Source of the DNA: Chlamydiales bacterium
GTDB taxonomy: Bacteria > Chlamydiota > Chlamydiia > Chlamydiales > FEN-1388
Direction of reading: 5' to 3'
DNA length: 17,729 bases
Assembly: GCA_021372185.1 (NCBI GenBank)
Contig: JAJFUY010000189.1
Coordinates: 1-17,729 of the forward strand
Under the pieces are notes generated by a model. The model worked only from the letters and a program-made list of their open reading frames with translations, was not told the DNA's origin and made no database searches. Below, piece by piece: positions 11,157 through 17,729 of this stretch (positions are counted from its first letter, which is position 1; every line of letters starts with the position of its first letter). The translations under genes were made by a program, and so were the position numbers.

Positions 11157-13487
11157 TTACATTCTAACCAATCGAATAAGCGTATAATTGGCTAAATCTA
11201 CTGCAAATGGCTTGGATGAGTCTATAAATAGCTCCGTTGTGGGGTCCATTATAGTGATAATTCCCTCGTGTTCCCCTATTAAATACCCTCTATCTCGGGT
11301 AATTTGCTGAGGGTTGGTGGGTATTTCCTTCTCTAATGGTGTCCGAATGAGGATTTCCCAGATTTTAGCCGCTTTTTCGGCATCTATTGGCTTATCTACG
11401 GTCGTTTCTGAGCCTTTGGCCTTAAAATACTTATGAAAATAGAGGCCATCTGCATCTTTTGTATAGGTATATGTACCAAGTCTCCTTTCAACTTTGCCAT
11501 TTATTACCATAATCATCTCGCCATAGAGCTGAATTCTCCCATACATTTTGGGGTCTGGGGTGCCCAAATTGACGTAAAAATCAGTATATTTTGTAAAATT
11601 ATGCTCTCTATAGATCACCTTAGACAGTTTAGAGCTATATTCTGATTTTATATAGTCAGGATCAGTAGTAAGTATATACTTATCGTGATTCCAGCGGGTA
11701 ACGCGTGAGTCATATTTAAGGTGGGCACTCACCTCTTGGCGCTGTGGCTCTCTTGGCACAAGTGGTGGGCTTGGTGTTCGCGCGACTGCAGTCCGAACTG
11801 TCCGAACTTTTTTGGTTTCTGGCGATTTTGTCCTCGGCTGTAACGTGACTTTGGCTATCTCAGCGCATAAGGTATCAACAGCATTCACCTCTTCGGGAGT
11901 TGTTGAAGTTTCGGGGCTGGATGCTGGACTGGGTACTTTTTTTCGTTTTTGCTCTTTTTTGCTTATTCTTTGAGGTCTGGGAGGACGAGGTAGGGGTAAA
12001 TCATCAATAAAACCGGTTGGAGAGCCTCTTTTTATGGGAGATTCAATCCCAGCGTCCTTAAATAGTTGGGGGATAACAAGACTTATGCCTCGTTCTAATT
12101 TTTTTAGTTTACCATCTGCGTGTGCATATTGCGCGGATGTTGTTTTTGTCCATGTGTATTCTTCATCTTGATCAATATCATCTTCACCCGCTACAACAGG
12201 TATCTCTTGAGAATATGTGAGATTCGAAAGGCGGTCATTTTTAGTTATTCGTGCGTGGGCTTCTATAGCATTTGCAAAAAGAGTATAGAGGTTTACATCA
12301 TCTGTAGCCGAGGTTTTGGCTAAAATTTTATAAAGGTCTGGATGTGGTGTGCTTTTTGTAGCAAAAACGTTGGTGAATTCCAGATCTGTCTTTAATAATT
12401 TTCTATAAAACTGGGCGAGCAGGCAGTGTTGCTGTACGCGCTCCTCTAGTGGGCAAGTGTTAATCACCTCTACACGTTCACGATAGGTACTTGCCAATGT
12501 AAAGATAAAAAAAAGATGCCGTTTTAAAAGATATGAAAGGGTTCTGAATGGAACAAAATCAGGGTTCGTAAACCCTCTTACAGAAAAATCTACTGCCCTC
12601 CATTTGTAATCAAGTTTTTTGAGTCGGCAGATGCGTTCGTTTAGTTCTAGTATTTCTAAACATTCTTTAAAAAATACCGGATCATGATCGGCGAGCTTTT
12701 GATATTGGTGCAAACTTTTTAAGGCGGGTTGTACTTTAGAGGCAGAAAACTCAAGCTTGTTAGTGGCGTGAGTGACTATTCTTTTTGCAGCATCCCGTAC
12801 TATTTTTTGCAGGGACTGTTCGCGGTCATTTGTTTGATCGTGCCCAAAAATGACGGCCTCAGAGTCCTCCACAGCTGTTACCGGCACTCTATTTGCAAAT
12901 TTAGAAAGAATAAGATCGTTAATTTCCTGCTGCAACAATGTGTATTCTGTTATGTAGCGCAGAATAAGCTTTCGCATAAAAAGCACATCGCGAGGAAACA
13001 TAAGAATATCAAGATCAGAATCAGTTGTATACTTTGGCATATTTTTAAGAAAATACTGCTCAATAAGCGTTTGGCCAGTTTTTGATTCGTGGTCTATATC
13101 CTGAAAAGGCAAGATTTTTTCATAGTTTTGTTGGCTTCTGGCATATTTCCACCTTCCTTGAGCTAAAGGAAAATGAAACTCTTGTAGGGCCTGGTAGGTG
13201 GGATTATCTTCCGGCACCATTTTTTTGGTAAAATAGGTTACTGTGCGCTCTTTTAGGGTTTTTAGTGTGTCTTTGGGTAGATTGTTATCGAGTTTACTAG
13301 TTAATGTGAGCTCGTTAAGATCTGCTATCAGCTTTTTCATGAGCGCATCGCACGTAGCTTCATTTTCAGGCACATTTGTAAGGGTAAGGGTATTTTTAGC
13401 GTCTATAGTAAGAAAGCATTTTTCATTAGCAGTAGCGAGCTTATAGGCAGTGTCTAGTCTTGAAAATGTTTGTACGCAAGATACCAT
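11157..13487 (-). CDS. Large protein, paralogue of its upstream neighbour
   Basis: 776 residues, family not recognised. It begins 14 bases after the stop of the 772-aa gene and is collinear with that protein from N- to C-terminus. Shared landmarks include FPRDVLFMRKLI (164-175; YPRTVLFIEKMI in the other), AVIFGH (211-216; AIIFEP), a Y-x-F-x3-C-LEILELNE block (~262-284) and FIDDLP (493-498; FIEDLP). After that comes a basic, proline-rich linker (~499-585, with KKEQKRKK and PPRPQR) and a C-terminal domain with GEMIM...GTYTYT...FHKYFKA and IRLVRM at the end. No signal peptide or membrane helices are seen. The likely architecture is a large helical N-terminal domain, disordered linker and small beta-rich C-terminal domain. 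Effector function is suggested only by context. Confidence 0.82.
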   Translation of the reverse strand: MVSCVQTFSRLDTAYKLATANEKCFLTIDAKNTLTLTNVPENEATCDALMKKLIADLNELTLTSKLDNNLPKDTLKTLKERTVTYFTKKMVPEDNPTYQALQEFHFPLAQGRWKYARSQQNYEKILPFQDIDHESKTGQTLIEQYFLKNMPKYTTDSDLDILMFPRDVLFMRKLILRYITEYTLLQQEINDLILSKFANRVPVTAVEDSEAVIFGHDQTNDREQSLQKIVRDAAKRIVTHATNKLEFSASKVQPALKSLHQYQKLADHDPVFFKECLEILELNERICRLKKLDYKWRAVDFSVRGFTNPDFVPFRTLSYLLKRHLFFIFTLASTYRERVEVINTCPLEERVQQHCLLAQFYRKLLKTDLEFTNVFATKSTPHPDLYKILAKTSATDDVNLYTLFANAIEAHARITKNDRLSNLTYSQEIPVVAGEDDIDQDEEYTWTKTTSAQYAHADGKLKKLERGISLVIPQLFKDAGIESPIKRGSPTGFIDDLPLPRPPRPQRISKKEQKRKKVPSPASSPETSTTPEEVNAVDTLCAEIAKVTLQPRTKSPETKKVRTVRTAVARTPSPPLVPREPQRQEVSAHLKYDSRVTRWNHDKYILTTDPDYIKSEYSSKLSKVIYREHNFTKYTDFYVNLGTPDPKMYGRIQLYGEMIMVINGKVERRLGTYTYTKDADGLYFHKYFKAKGSETTVDKPIDAEKAAKIWEILIRTPLEKEIPTNPQQITRDRGYLIGEHEGIITIMDPTTELFIDSSKPFAVDLANYTLIRLVRM
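11733..12005 (-). other. Basic, proline-rich linker in the 776-aa paralogue
   Basis: Codes for residues 495-585: PRPPRPQR, KKEQKRKK, SPASSPETSTTPEE and PSPPLVPREP. The low-complexity composition, with Ser-Pro/Thr-Pro sites and a basic cluster, marks a disordered linker. A nuclear-localisation-like cluster and one PxxPxR motif (PPRPQR) are present but short. Confidence 0.55.
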
Positions 13488-13501
13488 GTGCTCTAAATTC
13501 C

Positions 13502-15820
13502 TTAATTCAGTTGCTGCATCAGCCGCACAAGGCGGATGCGGGCGTTATTTTTAGGGTCTACAATTACTACTAAATTTGGTGTTTCTGATTCTACATAGCT
13601 GTCGTCGCTCGCGGGATCTTGTGCTTCTTCATCCTCAAAGATTACAGGAGATATTTTGTTTTTTTTAAGCACATCCCAACCTTTATGCAGGTCCGGGCTT
13701 ACAATTTCGCGGCTATTTTTTTGCGTGAAAAAACGGTGAAAAATTTGTTTTCCTGTATAGGTAAAGATACCCTGTTTTTTTTGTTGCCCGGTTGGAGTGT
13801 CCACAATAATTTCACCCACTAGCTGCTTTCGCTCTGTAGTATTATACATCTTGAGAACTTCGGGGTCGTCTGTTGGGACTGCTTCTTGTAGGTAATTGTC
13901 AACTGCGCGTGCAAAGCTGTGTTTGATCCGTATCCACATTTTTTTATTGTCACTACATACTTTGTCTCTATATTTAGGGTCGTGAACAAAAGGGTCGCGC
14001 TTATGACCTATGGGAAAGAACCAGTCATTCACGCGTCTTGCACATGGTAAAATAACAGCAAACGAGAGCGGTTTTACTGGAGGTGCTGTGGCTAAAGTTA
14101 CATTGGCAAGAGATTCTGTAACCACTTCTACTGCTGCCGCTGGTGGAGTTACAGTGTTGGGAGATGGGCTTCTTGATGCAGTCGAATTTGGCTTTCTGGG
14201 CTTTATAGACCGTCTAGTATAGGTAGGCAGATCTTCGATAAATGACTTTTTAGGTTCTTTTTTATCCAGTTCTTTTAGAAGGTCTCCAATTTTGTCTTGC
14301 ATCCTTCCGGTTACGAGAGTTTTGATTTCTTCAACAATGTCTACATACCCTTTGGCCGTTGGGATGTCAAAAGTAAAAACTTTGTTTGCAAATGGAGAAT
14401 AAAAGGGAAATTGCTCATATTTGACAAAATTTTTTATACCCTTGGTTTTTGCTGACTGTAGGTTGCGAAATTCTGATATTTTGCAGGCAAGGCGGGCATA
14501 GAGACTAGAGTTTGCAACAGGAATAAATTTAGGAAAAGTATAGCGCAAGAGCTGGAGATTCTGAATGGCTATTGTATTATGAAACACAAAATTTGCGTGA
14601 ATGCTTTCAGGTGTTTGTTCTTCGGGTTTTGTCTGTAAAGCAGCATGCAGCCTATCGCCTAAATTGTATAAATATTTTAAACGCTTTCGTGGCAAGTAGC
14701 TCGCGGCAGAAAAATGGCGTTTACTTTTATCGACTGGTATAACCTGTGATCGCGTAAAGGTAGATTTCTCTTGCCACTCGGCATGGAGCTCGGATTTATG
14801 AAAGACAATCTCATTCACAATAAGCATATCAATGCAGAGATTATAAAAATCAGGTTTATAATCTGGCTGTGCTTTATAAGCTAAAAGTTTCTTTAAAAGA
14901 GTCTCTGTTCCACTGCCTATGCCATGTTTTACAAGAGAGCAGCAGGCTTTTTTTGTTTGTAGAAATAACCCCAGTTCTACAATATCGGCATCTTGAGGCT
15001 CAAAAATGATTGCCTGTTTGTTGGGTTGCACTTTTTCATAAGAAATTCGTACTTTTTTTTGATAGTATTTTGCTATATGCTCATTAAGTTTGTGCTCTAT
15101 TGTAACTAGAAGCAAAAGGCGATGATAGATCATCTTTTCTATAAAAAGAACAGTACGAGGATAGGTTAATGTTTCAAAGTCAATTTCAGCTGGATGCTCT
15201 ATCTTATCGTTAAGTAGATGTATGGCATGTTGGGAGTTTTCATCATAGGTAGTAATGCGTGTACGGGCTTTTGCTTCCCATGCACACACAGTAGCACCAA
15301 AAATCATTACTTCTAGATGAAAAAGTCTGTCGGAGGTCTCCCCCATTCTGCCACGTAAAAATGTAAATACCTGCTCTCGTAGGGCATCAAATGGGCGCTT
15401 GGGCATAAAAGAATCAGGGCCATAGAGCTGGCTGAGGCCACTAAGCTGATTGATTAGTTGGTTGTAATAGAGGTTAGCGGTTTCACATGTGAGATCTTCT
15501 GGGTTTGTAGCTGTTTGTGCCTTTAAAAGCACAAGCTGCATCAGCGTATCTACTTGAAGAGCTAGTTGTGGGATAATGCTTCGGTGAGCAAGCCCATATC
15601 CATAAATATGACGTGCAAGCTGTAAACAGGCATCATAGGCCGGGCGGGTAGTTTCTGCAACTGTTGCGGCTAATTGACGTCTTACTACCGTAAATATCGC
15701 ATCTGGCGAGGCGGCAAGAGATGCGTTGGTGGTAATTGAAATTGTTTCGTTTTTTGCAGAGAGAAAAGCTGCAGAATTATTGGCGTGCGTAAAGGCAAGG
15801 TTTAGTCTACAAATCGTCAT
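13502..15820 (-). CDS. Large protein, first of a tandem paralogous pair
   Basis: 772 residues, family not recognised, preceded by a strong promoter (TTGTAA-N17-TATAAT) but no Shine-Dalgarno. It aligns along its whole length with the 776-aa protein encoded just downstream: a similar N-terminus (RLNLAFTHANNSAAFLSAKN versus RLDTAYKLATANEKCFLTID), YPRTVLFIEKMI (220-231), AIIFEP (270-275), FIEDLP (527-532), a Ser/Pro-rich linker (~535-585), GEIIVD...GIFTYTG...IFHRFFT (669-699) and RIRLVRLM near the end. Divergence is high, so the duplication is old. No export signal or membrane segments are seen. The position upstream of a chaperone/effector operon on the same strand suggests a related, perhaps secreted, role; this is inference. 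Confidence 0.82.
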   Translation of the reverse strand: MTICRLNLAFTHANNSAAFLSAKNETISITTNASLAASPDAIFTVVRRQLAATVAETTRPAYDACLQLARHIYGYGLAHRSIIPQLALQVDTLMQLVLLKAQTATNPEDLTCETANLYYNQLINQLSGLSQLYGPDSFMPKRPFDALREQVFTFLRGRMGETSDRLFHLEVMIFGATVCAWEAKARTRITTYDENSQHAIHLLNDKIEHPAEIDFETLTYPRTVLFIEKMIYHRLLLLVTIEHKLNEHIAKYYQKKVRISYEKVQPNKQAIIFEPQDADIVELGLFLQTKKACCSLVKHGIGSGTETLLKKLLAYKAQPDYKPDFYNLCIDMLIVNEIVFHKSELHAEWQEKSTFTRSQVIPVDKSKRHFSAASYLPRKRLKYLYNLGDRLHAALQTKPEEQTPESIHANFVFHNTIAIQNLQLLRYTFPKFIPVANSSLYARLACKISEFRNLQSAKTKGIKNFVKYEQFPFYSPFANKVFTFDIPTAKGYVDIVEEIKTLVTGRMQDKIGDLLKELDKKEPKKSFIEDLPTYTRRSIKPRKPNSTASRSPSPNTVTPPAAAVEVVTESLANVTLATAPPVKPLSFAVILPCARRVNDWFFPIGHKRDPFVHDPKYRDKVCSDNKKMWIRIKHSFARAVDNYLQEAVPTDDPEVLKMYNTTERKQLVGEIIVDTPTGQQKKQGIFTYTGKQIFHRFFTQKNSREIVSPDLHKGWDVLKKNKISPVIFEDEEAQDPASDDSYVESETPNLVVIVDPKNNARIRLVRLMQQLN

Positions 15821-15857
15821 TACTAAAAAAGGGGCCGATTACTATATAAAAAGCAAA

Positions 15858-15886
15858 ATTATATTGGTTCGGCTTCTTTTTTACAA
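15858..15886 (-). promoter_or_regulatory. Strong promoter before the tandem paralogues
   Basis: On the minus strand TTGTAA (15881-15886), a 17-bp spacer and a perfect TATAAT (15858-15863). The expected start is about 30 bases before the ATG at 15820. It lies just after the stop of the 479-aa gene, so the paralogue pair can be transcribed on its own. Confidence 0.7.
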
Positions 15887-15897
15887 CATAATAAATT

Positions 15898-17337
15898 TTA
15901 TTTACGTGCTATTTCAACAACGCCGCTATATTCATTATTAGTATATGCTTTTGTAACAGTAATAGTAGAAGTTATAGCAAATTCACCCTTGCTCACTTCT
16001 GCGCCTGGATCACCTTCTACGTCTTTAAATTCTTGATTTATCTGTATGGTACAGGCAGGTGTTGGAAGGTCTAGTAAAGTAAATTCATAATCTGGATCCA
16101 TGCGCTTATCTGAGGCTACAATTCTTCTATTTGTAGCCATTTCCTCATTTGTCATTAAACCCATGCGGAGAGAATTTAAATCGCCACGAAGTCTTATGGG
16201 GTTAATATCAATTGCCATTAAAGTAACTGCATCAACAACCAGTTGCTGGATTTCTTCTATTTTTTCATTTGGCCACTTTTGTATAAAAGCATTTTCTAGT
16301 TGCTGGCACATATGAGCAACATTTGCTATCTGGCCAATTTCGTTAGAGAGCTTTGTTAGCGGAACTCCAGCAATGTGCACTGTGCTCAAATCTTTTCTAC
16401 CTAAAGTGCTTTTGCAAGCTGTATAATCTGGTATCAAAGCATGCCATTTGATTACTTGGTCTTGTAAGTCTTGAGGAAGTTCATCGAGTGTGCCAAGAGG
16501 TTCTTTATGGACTTCATGCAGGGTTTGAGGTTTGATTGCCACGTGATGGGTAATGCGTGTGCCACTGGCAAGCTGATCGTTCATGTTTGCAAGTAATCCC
16601 GCCCGTACTTCATGTAATTGGGGGTTATTGAGTAGCGCTCTAAAGTCGGTTTTGGTGTTTCTTTCTACAAAGCCGAGCAGGCCATGTTTTTGCATGTCGT
16701 TTTGTAATTTAGCAGCAAATCTATTGGCTGCTCTGTTTTCTTTAAACTGATTGTATTTAGTAGAAATTTTTGAAGTAAAACTACCCACCATTTTTTGAAT
16801 GGGATTTAGTTTGGGCTCTTTTAGGGCAGAAATTTCTTTTTGCACTTTGGCAAGGGCGTAATCAAGCCCTGTTATTGTAGCATCTAGCGTGTAGATTTCT
16901 TGTAAGAGTGTGTCGGACTCAGGATCTCTGTGCGAGCCAAGGAGGCCGCTTTCATTGAGTGCGTGGTTTGTCCAGGCCATTCTATATTGCGGTAACTGGA
17001 GGATGTCTTTAATAGTGTTTCGTTCCTGTATAAGTGATTGCTGTTCTTGCAGTTTACCTTCAAGAGTTACAGGCGCCTGAGCTGTTTTTTCGGTGAGAGG
17101 CAATTCAGGATGAATTTTTTTTGCCAATAAATTAATTTGAACTTTTTCTTTTTCGAGTGTTTTAATAACAAACTTGGAAAAGATAAAGCCAATCTTTTTT
17201 TCTTTACTGCCTGTTTGAAGAGCAGTAATTTGATGGTCAATTTCCCCAGCTCTTAAGCGAAGGCCAACGAGTGCCTTCTGCTGGATTGATTCTATGCGAG
17301 GAAATTTTTCATTTAAGCCGGATGGTTGTACTGACAT
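15898..17337 (-). CDS. Helical protein of unknown function
   Basis: 479 residues, not recognised. Residues ~15-75 and ~140-173 (DTLLQEIYTLDATITGLDYA and onward) are predicted helical or coiled-coil. ~180-420 is mixed helical, and the last 60 residues (CTIQINQEF, then EFAITSTITVTKAY) are Thr/Ile-rich and beta-like. The N-terminal segment (GEIDHQITALQTG, then SKEKKIGFIFSKF and VIKTLEKEKVQ) resembles residues ~28-95 of the RasGEF protein in spacing and key residues. No signal peptide or membrane segment. The ATG at 17337 follows GGGGTG about 6 bases upstream and the promoter at 17357-17384. It is the first gene of the same-strand series leading to the chaperone operon. An effector or secretion accessory is possible but unproven. 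Confidence 0.78.
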   Translation of the reverse strand: MSVQPSGLNEKFPRIESIQQKALVGLRLRAGEIDHQITALQTGSKEKKIGFIFSKFVIKTLEKEKVQINLLAKKIHPELPLTEKTAQAPVTLEGKLQEQQSLIQERNTIKDILQLPQYRMAWTNHALNESGLLGSHRDPESDTLLQEIYTLDATITGLDYALAKVQKEISALKEPKLNPIQKMVGSFTSKISTKYNQFKENRAANRFAAKLQNDMQKHGLLGFVERNTKTDFRALLNNPQLHEVRAGLLANMNDQLASGTRITHHVAIKPQTLHEVHKEPLGTLDELPQDLQDQVIKWHALIPDYTACKSTLGRKDLSTVHIAGVPLTKLSNEIGQIANVAHMCQQLENAFIQKWPNEKIEEIQQLVVDAVTLMAIDINPIRLRGDLNSLRMGLMTNEEMATNRRIVASDKRMDPDYEFTLLDLPTPACTIQINQEFKDVEGDPGAEVSKGEFAITSTITVTKAYTNNEYSGVVEIARK

Positions 17338-17354
17338 ACTAACACCCCATAATA

Positions 17355-17372
17355 AGACTATAGAATTAGTCT
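17355..17372. promoter_or_regulatory. Inverted repeat over a -10 element, candidate operator
   Basis: AGACTA-N6-TAGTCT is a perfect 6-bp inverted repeat that covers the -10 box (17357-17362) of the promoter for the 479-aa gene. A repressor bound there would block the promoter. It could also be a chance dyad. Confidence 0.35.
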
Positions 17373-17384
17373 ATCAGAAAACAA
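17357..17384 (-). promoter_or_regulatory. Promoter for the 479-aa gene
   Basis: Minus-strand TTGTTT (17379-17384), a 16-bp spacer and TATAGT (17357-17362), 12 bases before the GGGGTG ribosome site. It sits directly after the stop (17388) of the preceding gene, so the effector series likely starts here. Confidence 0.55.
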
Positions 17385-17387
17385 TAA

Positions 17388-17729
17388 TTATTTTAAAATA
17401 GTATTTACCATAAGGGCTGTAATAGTAAGTGCACAGGCAACCACCTTACCAAGGCGAACAGGCTCTCCAACGAGTACAATAACAGGCCGCATGATGGCCG
17501 CGCCCACAATCACATGAGCCACAATTAGGCGCATGCCGGTAGCTTCTGTCCAGCCCATCTTTTTAAAAACTTCATCAACGGCACGCGCAACTAAAGTTGT
17601 TATAGCAACAGCGGCCCCAGTAAGCCGAAAATAGGGGTGAGCTGCCGCGGCAGTACGCGCCGGAAACTGCCTAAACAGCACAGCACCAATCACACTCCCA
17701 GCCGTAAATCCACCTGCTGCCGAATACGT
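17388..17729 (-). CDS. Hydrophobic membrane protein, 3' end only
   Basis: The frame is open from the window edge to TAA at 17388-17390, giving the last 113 residues; an internal GTG at 17693 is not needed as a start. Three or four hydrophobic stretches are visible (GSVIGAVLF, LTGAAVAITTLVA, LIVAHVIVGAAIMRPVIVLV and VVACALTITALMV), broken by short polar loops (RQFPAR, DEVFKKMGW, GEPVRLGK). This is an integral membrane protein, with no family recognised. The 50-base gap to the 479-aa gene contains a promoter, so the two are probably separate transcripts. Confidence 0.7.
   Translation of the reverse strand, partial: TYSAAGGFTAGSVIGAVLFRQFPARTAAAAHPYFRLTGAAVAITTLVARAVDEVFKKMGWTEATGMRLIVAHVIVGAAIMRPVIVLVGEPVRLGKVVACALTITALMVNTILK

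Noticed and set aside
11950..11981. Nuclear localisation signal in the linker of the 776-aa protein (KKEQKRKK)
   Set aside because: The paralogue has only scattered basic residues at this place, and short basic clusters are common in disordered Lys-rich linkers.
15821..15897. Intrinsic terminator between the 479-aa and 772-aa genes
   Set aside because: There is a run of T after GGCCCC on the minus strand, but no stem pairs upstream of it, and the gap is better explained by the promoter at 15858-15886.
16426..16490. F-box-like motif in the 479-aa protein (LDELPQDLQDQVIKW)
   Set aside because: Only the first helix resembles an F-box; the later hydrophobic positions and the second Leu-Pro pattern do not follow.

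Overview
The window reads as a piece of a Chlamydiota genome, probably an environmental, amoeba-associated 'chlamydia-like' bacterium. No 16S or other phylogenetic marker is present, so this is inference. It rests on a class II type III secretion (SycD/LcrH) chaperone embedded among very large, unfamiliar, effector-like proteins, a Ras guanine-nucleotide-exchange-factor domain, eukaryotic SH3-ligand motifs, and two transporters (AGCS and MHS/ProP-like) of kinds common in host-dependent bacteria. No tRNA, rRNA, CRISPR array or transposase gene was seen.

Left part (1-5297): a block of host-interaction and transport genes bracketed by two inverted copies of a ~205-bp non-coding repeat (18-225 and 5064-5267), each with long terminal inverted repeats that contain their own hairpins. 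Inside are a helical-repeat protein (minus, 396-1877), a 27-codon small ORF with the best Shine-Dalgarno in the window (plus, 2027-2110), an AGCS amino-acid:cation symporter (plus, 2178-3533) and an MHS-family MFS transporter (minus, 3748-4974). The two transporters converge on a second, different palindromic repeat (3555-3726). That repeat is flanked by a 38-bp direct repeat coding for the C-terminus of the symporter on one strand and the C-terminus of the MFS protein on the other.

Right part (5312-17729): six genes, all on the minus strand. In transcription order they are the 3' end of a hydrophobic protein, a 479-aa helical protein, two diverged tandem paralogues (772 and 776 aa), an 879-aa protein, a 261-aa SycD-like chaperone and a 774-aa proline-rich protein. 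The last three are packed with gaps of 3 and 2 bases and are almost certainly translated together. Good sigma70/sigma66-type promoters lie before the 479-aa and 772-aa genes.

The central result is that the 879-aa protein carries a recognisable RasGEF (CDC25-type) catalytic domain at about residues 492-740, with a plausible REM-like segment before it. Its operon partner, the 774-aa protein, has a proline-rich segment with two PPVPxR class II and two KPLPxTP class I SH3-ligand motifs. One is PPPVPPR, the same heptamer that human SOS1 uses to bind the Grb2 SH3 domain. In SOS the RasGEF and these ligands sit in one polypeptide; here they are in two proteins separated by a type III secretion chaperone gene. 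I propose a 'split SOS' effector pair aimed at host Ras-family signalling. The domain and motifs are visible in the sequence; secretion, host target and cooperation are inference.
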